Positions 44,893-53,874 of a DNA stretch of 64,000 nucleotides are shown piece by piece (within the stretch, counting starts at the first letter, position 1; each line of letters begins with the position of its first letter). Where the stretch lies: positions 28,286-92,285 of the forward strand of contig CAWGPM010000012.1 in the NCBI GenBank assembly GCA_963824415.1. The letters are read 5' to 3'. The translations under genes and the position numbers were made by a program. Source of the stretch: JABDQA01 sp963824415. GTDB taxonomy: Bacteria; Desulfobacterota; Desulfobulbia; Desulfobulbales; Desulfocapsaceae. The notes under the pieces were generated by a model. That model searched no databases. It was not told the origin of the DNA and was given only the letters and a program-made list of their open reading frames with translations.

Positions 44893-45669
44893 CTATCGGG
44901 AAAGAACCGAAGTCTTTTCTTTCAGGATCTGGACTAACTGGCCGGCCAGCTCGGCAACATCGCCTTCCAGGACCAGGCCGCCGCCTTTTTTCTCCGGAAA
45001 ATAGACCGTCGTGGTCTGCTGCCGTGGATCGGCCTGGAGCAGATCGCCGACGGGGATGCTCAAGAGCTCCTTTTTTTTGGCCTTCATGATGTTGGGCAGG
45101 GTTGGGTAGCGGGGCGTGTTAAGACCGAGCTGACAGGTGAACAGGGCCGGCGTTTTCAATTTGACTATTGCTTTGATGCCGCCTTCGAGCTCCCGTTTAG
45201 CCGTCACACCACCGTCCTGATAAGAAAAATCAACCACCGTGGAAACGCTTGGCAGATTGAGCATCTCGGCCACCAGAACGCCGACCTGCGCGCTGCCGCG
45301 GTCCTGGGACTGCATGCCGGTGAAGATGACGTCGAAGTTCTTATCCCTGGCAAAGGTGGCGATGATCGAGGCGATTTCAAACGGCTCTTTGCCCGAGACC
45401 GCATCGTCTGCTACCTGCACGCCGCGGTCACAGCCCATGGCAAGGGCTTTTTTCATGGCCTCTTTGACCTTGTCCGGCCCGATGCTGAGCACGGTTATAT
45501 CGCCTGCTCCGACCTGTTCCTTGAGCTGGACTGCCTGTTCCACCGCATACTCGTCATATTCGTTCATGCGCCAGGCCAGATCGGTGGTGTCGTACCAGGT
45601 ACCTGCACCATCGACTTTGAATTTCGATTCCATATCTGGAACCTGCTTGATGCACACAAGAATGTTCAT
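44893..45669 (-). CDS. etfB: Electron transfer flavoprotein subunit beta
   Basis: A protein of 258 residues beginning NILVCIKQVPD, with the AMP-binding region and the conserved stretch FTGMQSQDRGSAQVG and LNTPRYPTLPNIMKAKKK. The ATG at 45669 has AGGTG about six bases upstream; an in-frame GTG at 45678 is less likely. It follows the acyl-CoA dehydrogenase gene by 38 bp and forms an operon with it and etfA. Confidence 0.95.
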   Translation of the reverse strand: MNILVCIKQVPDMESKFKVDGAGTWYDTTDLAWRMNEYDEYAVEQAVQLKEQVGAGDITVLSIGPDKVKEAMKKALAMGCDRGVQVADDAVSGKEPFEIASIIATFARDKNFDVIFTGMQSQDRGSAQVGVLVAEMLNLPSVSTVVDFSYQDGGVTAKRELEGGIKAIVKLKTPALFTCQLGLNTPRYPTLPNIMKAKKKELLSIPVGDLLQADPRQQTTTVYFPEKKGGGLVLEGDVAELAGQLVQILKEKTSVLSR

Positions 45670-45707
45670 GCTTTTCACCTATTTAGCTGATCATCTTAGC
45701 CGGCAGC

Positions 45708-46853
45708 TCAGCGGGTCAGGGCGCTGCCGATCACCAGCCGCTGAATTTCGCTGGTTCCTTCATATATCTCAGTTATTTTAGCATCACGCATCATACGTTC
45801 AACAGGAAATTCACGGGTGTACCCATAGCCGCCCAGAATCTGCACTGCCTGGGTGGTAACCTTCATCGCGGTTTCACTGGCCATCAGTTTGGCCATGGCC
45901 GAGGCCTGGGAATAGGAAAGCCCGGCACTGGCACGGTAGGCGGCGTTATAGACCATCAGGCGGGCAGCTTCGGTCTGGGTGGCCATGTCGGCGAGCTGAA
46001 ACGATACCCCCTGAAAGGCGGTGATCGGCCGGTCAAACTGAGTTCGTTCCTTGGCGTAGGCAACCGCCTGATCCAGGGCGCCCTGGGCAATGCCGAGCGC
46101 CTGAGAGGCAATGCCTATACGACCGCCGTCCAGGGTCTTCATGGCCACCTTGAAACCTCCACCTTCTTCTCCGAGCAGGTTGGCGGCCGGAATCCGGCAC
46201 TCTTCGAAAACGATTTCCATGGTCGGCGAGGAGCGGATGCCCATTTTCGATTCCTTTTTACCGAAACTGAAGCCCGGAGTGCCTTTTTCGACGATAAATG
46301 CCGAGATGCCGTGGTGCTTGGCGGCTTCCTTGTCGGTGCGGGCCAGCACCACATAGACCTCGGCGTCGCCAGCGTTGGTAATGAAAATCTTGGAGCCGTT
46401 CAGGATCCATTCAGCCCCATCTCTGCGGGCGGTGGTTTTGGTGCCGCCGGCATCGGAGCCGGCCGAAGGTTCGGTCAGCCCGAAGGCGCCCAGTTTTTCC
46501 CCCCGGGCCAGGGGTGCCAGAAACCCCTCTTTCTGTTCATCGGTGCCAAACAGATAGATCGGGTTGGCGCACAGCGAAATATGGGCCGACAGCGTCACCC
46601 CGGTCGAAGCGCAGACCCGGGAAAGCTCTTCAACCGCAATGGCGTAGCTGATATAGTCAGCTCCGGCGCCGTCGTATTGCTCCGGAAAAATAATCCCGGT
46701 AAGTCCCAGTTCGGCCAGCGCATCAAACATCAGTTCCCGGTCGAAACGCTCATCTTCGTCGCGCTGGGCGGCGCTTGGTGCAATTTCGGCTTCGGCAAAA
46801 TCCCGCACCGTTTCGCGGATCAGTGACTGCTCTTCACTCAGTTCAAATTTCAT
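45708..46853 (-). CDS. Short-chain acyl-CoA dehydrogenase family protein
   Basis: The 381-residue flavoenzyme shows FGLTEPSAGSDAGG (FAD/substrate contact), the central ILNGSKIFITNAG, and the C-terminal GGYGYTREFPVERMMRDAKI followed by IYEGTSEIQR, whose Glu is the catalytic base of SCAD-like enzymes. Length is normal. It oxidises a short or branched acyl-CoA (butyryl- or isobutyryl-CoA are likely from context) and passes electrons to the adjacent EtfAB. Confidence 0.93.
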   Translation of the reverse strand: MKFELSEEQSLIRETVRDFAEAEIAPSAAQRDEDERFDRELMFDALAELGLTGIIFPEQYDGAGADYISYAIAVEELSRVCASTGVTLSAHISLCANPIYLFGTDEQKEGFLAPLARGEKLGAFGLTEPSAGSDAGGTKTTARRDGAEWILNGSKIFITNAGDAEVYVVLARTDKEAAKHHGISAFIVEKGTPGFSFGKKESKMGIRSSPTMEIVFEECRIPAANLLGEEGGGFKVAMKTLDGGRIGIASQALGIAQGALDQAVAYAKERTQFDRPITAFQGVSFQLADMATQTEAARLMVYNAAYRASAGLSYSQASAMAKLMASETAMKVTTQAVQILGGYGYTREFPVERMMRDAKITEIYEGTSEIQRLVIGSALTR

Positions 46854-46907
46854 GGTAATTACCCCGCTGCTTTATTCCAGCGAATCGATTTCTCAATGGA
46901 CTCCAGC

Positions 46908-48665
46908 TTAGTTTTTCGAACTGAGTTCGGGAAAATCCCAATAGTAGAACTCCTGCGGGGGAGCATCCGAACTCTGCTGCTGTCTCTCGATCTCCCGCTC
47001 CCGCAGCTCGACACGCCTGATCTTCCCACTCAGCGTCTTGGGCACCTCGGTGACGAATTCGATGATGCGTGGAATCTTGAATTTAGCCAGGATGTCAATC
47101 GTGTGCCTGAACATATCCAGAGCCAGTTCGCGCGACGGCTCACGTCCCTGCTTCAGGATCACAAAGGCCTTGACCAGTTGATGCCGTTTTTCGTCGGGTA
47201 CGCCGACCACCGCGGCTTCAGCCACGGCTTCGTGCTCCATTAAGGCGCTTTCCACTTCGAAGGGACCAACCCGGTAATCTGAGGATTTGATCACATCGTC
47301 GCTGCGGCCGACGAACCACCAGTATCCGTCCTGATCGATAGAAGCGCGGTCGCCAGTATAATAATAATTGTCGATAAAGACACCGGCCATCTTTTCCGGG
47401 TTGCCGATATACTCGGTAAACAGGCCGATGGCCCGCCAGCGGTCGAGCCTGACCACGATATAGCCCGGCTCATCCGGCTCGGTGACCTCTTTGCCGCTGT
47501 CATCTAAGAGGGCCACGTCATACATAAACGAAGGACTGCCGAACGAGCCCTTGCGCATTTTGCCCTTCATCCACGGCGCGTTGCCTATCATTGCGGTGGA
47601 TTCGGTCTGTCCATAGAAATCCCTGATGTAGGTATTGGTCAGCTTTTCCCATTGGGAGATGATTTCCGGATTCAGCGGCTCGCCGGCCCCGATCGACTCA
47701 CGCAGGTGGGAGAAGTCGAAACCGGAGGTGTCGAGATTGATGAATACACGCCAGGCAGTCGGTGGAGCACAGAATACGGAGACCTTGTTGCTGGTTAAAC
47801 ATGCCATATAGGCCATGCCGTCCAGGGCCGTAAAATTAAATCCGGTAGCAGTGGCACCCACATTGAGCGGGGCGAAAAATGAACTCCAGGCCCATTTGGC
47901 CCAGCCCGGCGCACTGAGGTTGTGATGGATGTCGTCGGTGCGGATTCCAGCCATGACTGCGGTGGAGAGGTGTCCGATAGGATAAGAGGTGGCGGTATGG
48001 CCGACCCGTTTGGGCAGGCCGGTGGTGCCCGAGGTGAAGAAGCAGAAGAGCAGGTCGTCTGATCTGGTCTGGGCGGGCTCCGCTGCAGCGGCTTCCTGGT
48101 CCAGGTCGCCGTAGCTGACCCAGCCGGGCTTACTGCCCAGGACGATTTTGATTTTCGGAGTCGATTTGGTCAACTCGAGAGCCTCATCGATAAGATCGGT
48201 GAAAGTCTCAGCGGCAATCACACAATTGGGCGGATAGGTCTCGAATCTGAACTCCATTTCGCGAAGCGTCATTGTGGTGGCGGTGGGAACATTGACAATG
48301 CCTCCCTTGATGCAGGCATAGCTTGAAAACCAGGTCTGAGGCACGATGGGAACCATCATGTAGAGATTGTCGCCCTTTTCCACCCCGGCCTTGCGCAGCC
48401 GATTGAGGCACCGGTTGCCGTTGGCACTGAATTCATTATAGGTATAGCTTCTGGTCTCTTTGGTATGGATGTCGGCCCAGATCAGTGCCGCTTTGTCGCC
48501 CCGCTCCTTGACGTGCAAACCGTCGAAAATTTCCGAGGCCCAGTTGAAATATCGAGGAAGTTTCATGGTGTTGAGCTTGGCGAAGAACGCCTTGGCGGCA
48601 GCTTCCTTTTGCTCATTGTCTTCCATCAGATTCAGATCCATCACTTCTCTGTACAGATTTTCCAT
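46908..48665 (-). CDS. Acyl-CoA synthetase (AMP-forming, medium/short-chain type)
   Basis: A 585-residue ANL-superfamily ligase with the P-loop FTSGTTGLPKRVGHT near residues 212-226, FYGQTESTAMIG (A5), the hinge YTGDRASIDQDGYWWFVGRSDDVIKSSDYRVGP region and the C-terminal catalytic Lys in PKTLSGKIRR. It resembles ACSM/benzoate-butyrate ligases and probably activates a short or branched fatty acid at the start of the pathway. A GGAGG site precedes the ATG. It is the first gene of the minus-strand unit and has an operator and a TTGACA box upstream. Confidence 0.9.
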   Translation of the reverse strand: MENLYREVMDLNLMEDNEQKEAAAKAFFAKLNTMKLPRYFNWASEIFDGLHVKERGDKAALIWADIHTKETRSYTYNEFSANGNRCLNRLRKAGVEKGDNLYMMVPIVPQTWFSSYACIKGGIVNVPTATTMTLREMEFRFETYPPNCVIAAETFTDLIDEALELTKSTPKIKIVLGSKPGWVSYGDLDQEAAAAEPAQTRSDDLLFCFFTSGTTGLPKRVGHTATSYPIGHLSTAVMAGIRTDDIHHNLSAPGWAKWAWSSFFAPLNVGATATGFNFTALDGMAYMACLTSNKVSVFCAPPTAWRVFINLDTSGFDFSHLRESIGAGEPLNPEIISQWEKLTNTYIRDFYGQTESTAMIGNAPWMKGKMRKGSFGSPSFMYDVALLDDSGKEVTEPDEPGYIVVRLDRWRAIGLFTEYIGNPEKMAGVFIDNYYYTGDRASIDQDGYWWFVGRSDDVIKSSDYRVGPFEVESALMEHEAVAEAAVVGVPDEKRHQLVKAFVILKQGREPSRELALDMFRHTIDILAKFKIPRIIEFVTEVPKTLSGKIRRVELREREIERQQQSSDAPPQEFYYWDFPELSSKN

Positions 48666-48749
48666 ACCGTTGACGCCTCCTCACAGAATTGGTTTTATAT
48701 GAATCTCAAAGCCAAGCAATGCAGACATAACGTGAGCGGCCGGAAGTCT

Positions 48750-48767
48750 ACCGAGCGCTCGTTCGGT
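48750..48767. promoter_or_regulatory. TetR operator candidate 2 (upstream of acyl-CoA synthetase)
   Basis: ACCGAGCGCTCGTTCGGT has matching ends ACCGA/TCGGT around a palindromic CGAGCGCTCG core. It lies 85 bp upstream of the ligase ATG, just downstream of a probable promoter, where a bound repressor would block transcription. Confidence 0.75.
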
Positions 48768-48801
48768 TTCATTTTCGCACTAGATAATATCTGATTATAT
48801 T

Positions 48802-48807
48802 TGTCAA
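48802..48807 (-). promoter_or_regulatory. Candidate -35 box of the acyl-CoA synthetase operon
   Basis: TTGACA on the minus strand, followed about 15 bases later by TATCTA as a possible -10. The spacing is slightly short. The start point would fall at the adjacent operator. Confidence 0.4.
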
Positions 48808-49148
48808 AGAAAATTTTTATATATACGCACAACCTGCGGGCACATACCCTGTATCCCCAGCGCGGTTTTGGCTGTAACTATCTGATTTTAAGTGTAGATT
48901 TAAATTTTTACGGTCCGTGTACTGATAGAGGAGAACAGATAAAAAGAGTGCATTGCATTTGCCGGTCTTGCGCTGCACTTGAAGACAAGACGGATCCCTC
49001 GGGTGGTGTAAATAGCTTCGGGAGCTTGGCTACGATTGGCTTGTAAAAAAAAAGGGATTCAGCTAGAGTGCGGTGTTCATAATTTGGTATAATGCACGTG
49101 GTCTTTGCTGTATTGTGTTGTTTTTACTTGGTATTTTTGGCGACCGTT

Positions 49149-49166
49149 GCCGATTGAGCGCTCGGT
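49149..49166. promoter_or_regulatory. TetR operator candidate 3 (upstream of SH3-domain gene)
   Basis: On the minus strand it reads ACCGAGCGCTCAATCGGC, 15 of 18 positions identical to the site at 48750. It lies about 210 bp upstream of the SH3-protein ATG and might act on that gene or cooperate with the other sites. Confidence 0.6.
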
Positions 49167-49377
49167 AGATGGCGCGGCGGCGCAAGGGCGAATTTCAAGC
49201 TGCGCGACCGTGAATGGCAGGGCAGAAAACGCATTAACTGATCCGCAGGTGCTTCAATTCCAGCGCTGGATTCACCTGCATTTGGCTCAGGAAAATATTG
49301 CTAAGAACAGGCGAACAGACTAGGGTAAAACATGTTGCACCGTGGTGCCTACCATTCATTCTAACAGTGAATTCGTC

Positions 49378-50049
49378 ATGAACGTACTATCGCGCTTGTT
49401 TGCTGCCTGTACCGTCGCACTGCTGGTATTTTCCGCATCGCTTAACGCAGTTGCCCAAACCCTTTACGTCAAACCCAGTTCCGAGATCACGCTGCGGCGC
49501 GGACAGGGAACGGACTTCAAAATCATTGCGGTGGTCAGAGACGGTACCGCGGTGGAACTTCTCTCAGAAGAAAATGAATGGGCCCAGGTACGCTTACCGG
49601 AAGGTAAAGAGGGCTGGGTCCTGCGGCGCTATCTGAGTGAAACGCCGCCCCTGGGTCAGCAACTAGAGCAGCTCGAGCAGGAAAAGGCAGCGCTGACCCG
49701 CGCCACGGAAACACTGCAACAGCGTCTGGATGAAACGAATGCTGAAAAGGACCGGATCGACCGGGAATATCAGCTCTGTCTAACTGAGCATAGCGACATC
49801 AGTGACAAGTACATGACGCTGCAGGACGATACCGCCGACGTCGTCCAGACCAAGGAAGATCTGAAGCAGGCCCAGGCCCGGCTTGTGGATCTGCAGGCGC
49901 AGCTCAGCACGGTTCAGCAGGAAAATGAGGGGCTGGCCAAAAGCCAGACACTGAAATGGTTTCTGGCCGGAGGCGGGGTGCTGTTTCTGGGCTGGATCAT
50001 CGGCCTTTTCAGCGGGCGCTCCAGAAAGAAACGCTCATCTCTGCTGTAG
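49378..50049 (+). CDS. TIGR04211-type SH3 and anchor domain protein
   Basis: The 223-residue protein has a Sec signal peptide (to VAQ near residue 27), a bacterial SH3 domain (about 28-92, with ITLRRGQGTDFKII and EGWVLRRYLS), a long coiled coil (95-190) and a C-terminal membrane helix followed by the basic tail SGRSRKKR. This matches the YgiM-like SH3/anchor family, which is periplasmic and membrane-anchored and has a cell-wall-related but undefined role. ATG 49378 is preferred to the GTG 36 bases upstream because it begins the signal peptide. Confidence 0.85.
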   Translation: MNVLSRLFAACTVALLVFSASLNAVAQTLYVKPSSEITLRRGQGTDFKIIAVVRDGTAVELLSEENEWAQVRLPEGKEGWVLRRYLSETPPLGQQLEQLEQEKAALTRATETLQQRLDETNAEKDRIDREYQLCLTEHSDISDKYMTLQDDTADVVQTKEDLKQAQARLVDLQAQLSTVQQENEGLAKSQTLKWFLAGGGVLFLGWIIGLFSGRSRKKRSSLL

Positions 50050-50184
50050 CTCTGCAGTCGTTGAGGCCTGGGCAATTTATCCCGCTTGCCGGGGTGAGCG
50101 TAATGTTATTCCAATACCCCCGGCTTCTGCACTATCCTGACAGTTGTATCAATAGAGTTGTTCTCTTCGGTGGTTTCGTAATAC

Positions 50185-50327
50185 GGAGCCACTTGCAAAA
50201 CGTCCTTTTCGCCCAAACTCTGCGTTATGCTCAAAATTTTATCCTCGGAATATTAAGTATATGCCTGCGTTAAAATTTTTCTCATGCCTTGATTTTGGAC
50301 GAAAACCCTCATTTTGCAAAAGGCTCC
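50185..50327. repeat. Imperfect inverted repeat, MITE- or REP-like
   Basis: The ends GGAGCC and GGCTCC start two arms of about 60 bp that align at roughly 70 percent, sharing TTGCAAAA, TTTTCG-CCAAA and AAAATTTTA on opposite strands. There is no ORF inside and no obvious target-site duplication. Transcribed, it would form a long hairpin. Such elements are often dispersed in many copies in a genome, which cannot be tested from this window. Confidence 0.65.
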
Positions 50328-50434
50328 ACGGTTTTCTGCATCCTCGGCAGCAGCGGGAGGCGTGACATTTTTTCTTCTGAAATCTAAAAAAGATTGACAA
50401 ACAGAAAGGCTTACGTCAACATCAATCGTATGCG

Positions 50435-50452
50435 ACCGAGCGCTTGGTCGGT
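50435..50452. promoter_or_regulatory. TetR operator candidate 4 (upstream of thiolase operon)
   Basis: ACCGAGCGCTTGGTCGGT, 16 of 18 positions identical to the site at 48750, with perfect ACCGA/TCGGT ends. It lies 78 bp upstream of the thiolase ATG and 36 bp after a TTGACA box. Confidence 0.75.
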
Positions 50453-50529
50453 TTTTGATCGATTCGATCTTAGCAGGTTACGGCTCGTTGCCGTTTGGCT
50501 GATTTGATAATTCAGATAGTGGAGACAGC

Positions 50530-51708
50530 ATGAAAAACGCGGTGATAGTCAGTGCGGTGCGAACACCGTTGGGAAGTTTCGGCGGAACCCTGTCCACCAC
50601 GGGCGGGACCGATCTGGGAGCGCATGTAATTTCCGAAGCGATCAAACGTGCGAAGATTAAACCAACAGACGTCGATGAGTGTATCATGGGCATGGTGCTG
50701 CCCTGCGGCTACGGCCAGAACCCGGCCAAACAGGCGGCGATAAAGGCGGGCCTGCCCGAGGAGATTGAAGCGCTCACCGTAAACAAGGTCTGCGGATCGT
50801 CGCTGAAGAGCGTAATGCTTGGGGCGCAGGCGATCCAGTGCAGCGATGCCGAGGTGATTGTGGCCGGTGGCATGGAAAGTATGAGCATGGCCCCTTATTA
50901 CCTGGAAAAAGCCAGGTGGGGGCACCGGATGGGCCCGGGTACACTCCAGGACCATATGATCCACGACGGGCTCTGGGATGTCGTCAACGATTTTCATATG
51001 GGTATGTCAAATGAGTTGATCAGCGAAAAATGGCAGGTCACCAGAGAAGATCAGGACCGTTTTGCCGAACAGTCATTCAGCAGGGCGGTCCAGGCCTCTG
51101 CCTCCGGCAGATTTGCAGCCGAGATAGCACCCCTGTCGATCCCTCAGCGCAAGGGCAAAGATCCGATCGTTTTCGATACCGATGAGTGTCCGTCGGAGAC
51201 GAGTTTCGAGCTGCTTTCCAAAATGCGGCCCGCTTTCAAACCGGACGGGGTCGGCACTGCCGGCAACGCTTCCATCATCAGCGATGGCGGTGCGGCGCTG
51301 GTGCTGATGAGCGAGGAGAAGGCCACTGAACTTGGTTGCCCTGTCATGGCCCGGATCGGTGCCCAGGCCTCGCACGGGATCGAGTTGAAATATATTCTGA
51401 TGGCGCCGATTTATGCGATTCCCAAGGTCTTGAAAAAAGAGGGAATCTCCATCGACGAGATCGATCTGTTCGAGATAAATGAAGCCTTCAGCGGCGCTTC
51501 GACCGCGATCAACCGGGTGCTTGAACTCGACCCCGATAAGGTCAACGTGAACGGCGGCAGTGTGGCGCTCGGTCATCCCATTGGAGCAAGTGGGGCGCGG
51601 GTGCTGACTACACTGCTGTACGAGATGGAGCGCCGGGATGTCAGGCGCGGCCTGGCCTCGCTGTGTTTGGGCGGCGGTGAGGCGGTGGCGCTGATTGTCA
51701 ACCGGTGA
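50530..51708 (+). CDS. Acetyl-CoA C-acyltransferase (thiolase)
   Basis: The 392-residue thiolase has the nucleophile Cys88 in NKVCGSSLKSV, NEAF, His349 in GHPIGASGAR and Cys379 in CLGGG, so the full catalytic set is present. It cleaves acetoacetyl-CoA (or another 3-ketoacyl-CoA) with CoA in the oxidation direction, or condenses acetyl-CoA in reverse. It is the first gene of the plus-strand unit and is followed 45 bp later by the 3-hydroxyacyl-CoA dehydrogenase. Confidence 0.95.
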   Translation: MKNAVIVSAVRTPLGSFGGTLSTTGGTDLGAHVISEAIKRAKIKPTDVDECIMGMVLPCGYGQNPAKQAAIKAGLPEEIEALTVNKVCGSSLKSVMLGAQAIQCSDAEVIVAGGMESMSMAPYYLEKARWGHRMGPGTLQDHMIHDGLWDVVNDFHMGMSNELISEKWQVTREDQDRFAEQSFSRAVQASASGRFAAEIAPLSIPQRKGKDPIVFDTDECPSETSFELLSKMRPAFKPDGVGTAGNASIISDGGAALVLMSEEKATELGCPVMARIGAQASHGIELKYILMAPIYAIPKVLKKEGISIDEIDLFEINEAFSGASTAINRVLELDPDKVNVNGGSVALGHPIGASGARVLTTLLYEMERRDVRRGLASLCLGGGEAVALIVNR

Positions 51709-51753
51709 TAGTCCTGATGGGCTTGAGTTACTATTCTAAAAAAACTGACTGAT

Positions 51754-52602
51754 ATGGAAATAAAGACCTTTGGCGTGATAGGTGCAGGCCAGATGGGCGG
51801 CGGTATCGCCCAGGTTGCGGCCACCAGCGGGCTCAGCGTGATCATCAGCGATATCAGCGAGGAGTGTACTGCAAAGGGGTTGGCCGCAATCGAGAAAAAC
51901 CTCAAGCGCAGCGTTGAGAAGCAGAAGCTTACCCGGGATCAGTGTGAAGCGATTCTCGCCCGGTTGAAGACCACCACCGATATTGGTGATATGGCACAGG
52001 CCGACTATGTGGTCGAAGCGGCGGTCGAGATGGAAGAGTTGAAGTTCAATATTTTCCGGCAGCTCGACGAGGCCTGTCCAGAAACGGTGATCCTGGCCAC
52101 CAATACCAGCTCGATTCCAATCGGACGCATCGCCGCGCAGACCAATCGGCCTGAAAAAATCATCGGCATGCATTTCATGAACCCGGTGCCGGTGATGCAG
52201 CTGGTCGAAGTGATCCGGGGGTTGAGAACCTCGCAGGATACCTTCGATACGACCTGGGCACTTTGTAAAACATTTGGCAAGACCCCGGCAGAGGCCAATG
52301 ATTATCCCGGTTTTATCGCCAACCGCATCCTCATGCCGATGATCAATGAGGCAGTGTTCTGCCTCTACCAGGGGGTGGGCAGAGCTGAAGATATCGATAC
52401 CGTAATGAAACTCGGCATGAACCATCCGATGGGTCCGTTGGCTTTGGCCGACCTGATTGGGCTCGACACCTGTCTGGCGATAATGGAAACCCTCTATGAC
52501 GGCTTCAAGGATCCTAAATACCGTGCCTGCCCGCTGCTCAGAAAGTACGTGGAGGCCGGCTGGCTGGGCAGAAAAAGTGGCAAAGGGTTCTATTGCTATT
52601 GA
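51754..52602 (+). CDS. hbd: 3-hydroxybutyryl-CoA dehydrogenase
   Basis: A 282-residue NAD-dependent enzyme with the Rossmann motif GVIGAGQMGGGIAQ at 7-20, ATNTSSIPI, the catalytic His in GMHFMNPVPVM and the C-terminal domain signature FIANRILMPMINEAVF and MNHPMGPLALADLIGLD. It oxidises (S)-3-hydroxybutyryl-CoA to acetoacetyl-CoA. The ribosome site is weak, suggesting coupling to the thiolase gene. Confidence 0.95.
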   Translation: MEIKTFGVIGAGQMGGGIAQVAATSGLSVIISDISEECTAKGLAAIEKNLKRSVEKQKLTRDQCEAILARLKTTTDIGDMAQADYVVEAAVEMEELKFNIFRQLDEACPETVILATNTSSIPIGRIAAQTNRPEKIIGMHFMNPVPVMQLVEVIRGLRTSQDTFDTTWALCKTFGKTPAEANDYPGFIANRILMPMINEAVFCLYQGVGRAEDIDTVMKLGMNHPMGPLALADLIGLDTCLAIMETLYDGFKDPKYRACPLLRKYVEAGWLGRKSGKGFYCY

Positions 52603-52635
52603 TCGTTTGACCGGGATTTCCCGGAAGGAGGCTCT

Positions 52636-53841
52636 ATGATGCCCAATGATCGATGCTCAGCGGTGCCCCAGGCGGAGATTTCGGGGCGTATTGCGCGTCT
52701 GCAGCGAGCCTTGCACGACCGGGGAACAGGCGGCGCCCTGATCGTTCAGAAGACCGATCTCTTCTATTTTACCGGGACTTCTCAGCAGGGCTGGCTCTGG
52801 GTTCCCGAGCAGGGCAGTGCCTTGCTGATGGTATTCAAGGATTTCGAGCGGGCCCGGGCGGAGTCCCCGCTGGAACAGGTGGTGTCGCTGGCCAGTCCCA
52901 AAAAGATCAATAAAATGCTGGCAGAGTATGGTTATGAGTTACCGCCGACAATCGGCTTGGAGCTCGATGTTCTGCCGACGAATCTGTTCTTTCAGTATCA
53001 GAAGATATTTGCCCCGGCCGAACTGGTCGATATTTCCACCGAGATCAGATTGATCAGGGCGGTTAAATCGGAGTTTGAGCTCGAGCTGATGGGCCGGGCG
53101 GCCTCTTTCTCCGATCTTCTCAGTGCCCGGGTTCCCGAGCTTTTAGAGGTGGGCAAGACTGAAATCGCTGTCGCTGGAGAACTGGAGAGCTACGCCAGAA
53201 GCCTTGGTCACCAGGGTATTGTCAGGATGAGATTGTGGGGCAGTGAACTGTTTTACGGGCACCTGATGTCGGGTCCGGCCGCCGCTGTCCCGAGCTATCT
53301 CGCCTCCCCCACGGGTGGCGAGGGGCCAAGTGCTCTGACCGGCCAGGGGGCCGGCTTCAATAAGATCGAAAAAAATGTGCCGATCCTGGTAGACTATGTC
53401 TTTGCCTTAAATGGCTATCTATCTGATCATGCCAGGATTTTCTGTATTGGGACTTTGCCTGATGAACTGCTCAGGGCCCATCAGGCGATGCTGGAAATTC
53501 AGGATCAGATCAAAGCAGAAGCCCGGCCTGGTGCTGCCAGTGGGGAGATCTACGATTCGATGCTGGCAGCGGCCGCTGACAAAGGGTACGGAACCTGGTT
53601 CATGGGGGTTGGGGAGCGGCGGGTCAGATTCACCGGACACGGCATCGGCCTGGAACTCGACGAGTTTCCGTTTATCGCCAAAGGCCAGCAGCTTGCCCTG
53701 GAAAAAAACATGGTCATCGCCCTGGAGCCTAAGGTTATCATGCCCGGCAAGGGCGTGGTAGGCATTGAAAACTCTCACGTGGTAACCGAGCATGGGCTGA
53801 AAGCGCTGACCAGAAGCCCTGATGCAATCACCTATTGTTAA
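52636..53841 (+). CDS. M24-family aminopeptidase (Xaa-Pro dipeptidase-like)
   Basis: A 401-residue pita-bread-fold protein with an N-terminal creatinase-like domain (about 15-150) and a C-terminal peptidase domain. Likely metal ligands are in VDYVFALNGYLSDHARIF (two Asp), FTGHGIGLELDEFPF (His), ALEPKVIMPG (Glu) and GIENSHVV (Glu). A strong GGAAGGAGG site precedes the ATG. Its place in a fatty-acid operon is odd but common in related bacteria; the substrate is unknown. Confidence 0.85.
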   Translation: MMPNDRCSAVPQAEISGRIARLQRALHDRGTGGALIVQKTDLFYFTGTSQQGWLWVPEQGSALLMVFKDFERARAESPLEQVVSLASPKKINKMLAEYGYELPPTIGLELDVLPTNLFFQYQKIFAPAELVDISTEIRLIRAVKSEFELELMGRAASFSDLLSARVPELLEVGKTEIAVAGELESYARSLGHQGIVRMRLWGSELFYGHLMSGPAAAVPSYLASPTGGEGPSALTGQGAGFNKIEKNVPILVDYVFALNGYLSDHARIFCIGTLPDELLRAHQAMLEIQDQIKAEARPGAASGEIYDSMLAAAADKGYGTWFMGVGERRVRFTGHGIGLELDEFPFIAKGQQLALEKNMVIALEPKVIMPGKGVVGIENSHVVTEHGLKALTRSPDAITYC

Positions 53842-53874
53842 TATTGTCAATCAATTAAAAAATGAGGCACGGCA

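Larger units (their letters stand above)
48666..49377. other. Divergent intergenic region with two TetR operator candidates
   Basis: The 712-bp space between the ligase and SH3-protein genes contains no convincing ORF. It holds operator candidates at 48750-48767 and 49149-49166 and a minus-strand TTGACA. The middle part is AT-rich and otherwise featureless. Confidence 0.55.
50050..50529. other. Intergenic region with a MITE-like repeat and the thiolase promoter region
   Basis: 480 bp without a gene. It contains a 143-bp imperfect inverted repeat (50185-50327), a TTGACA at 50394-50399 as a possible -35 for the thiolase operon (no clear -10) and the operator candidate at 50435-50452. Confidence 0.6.
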
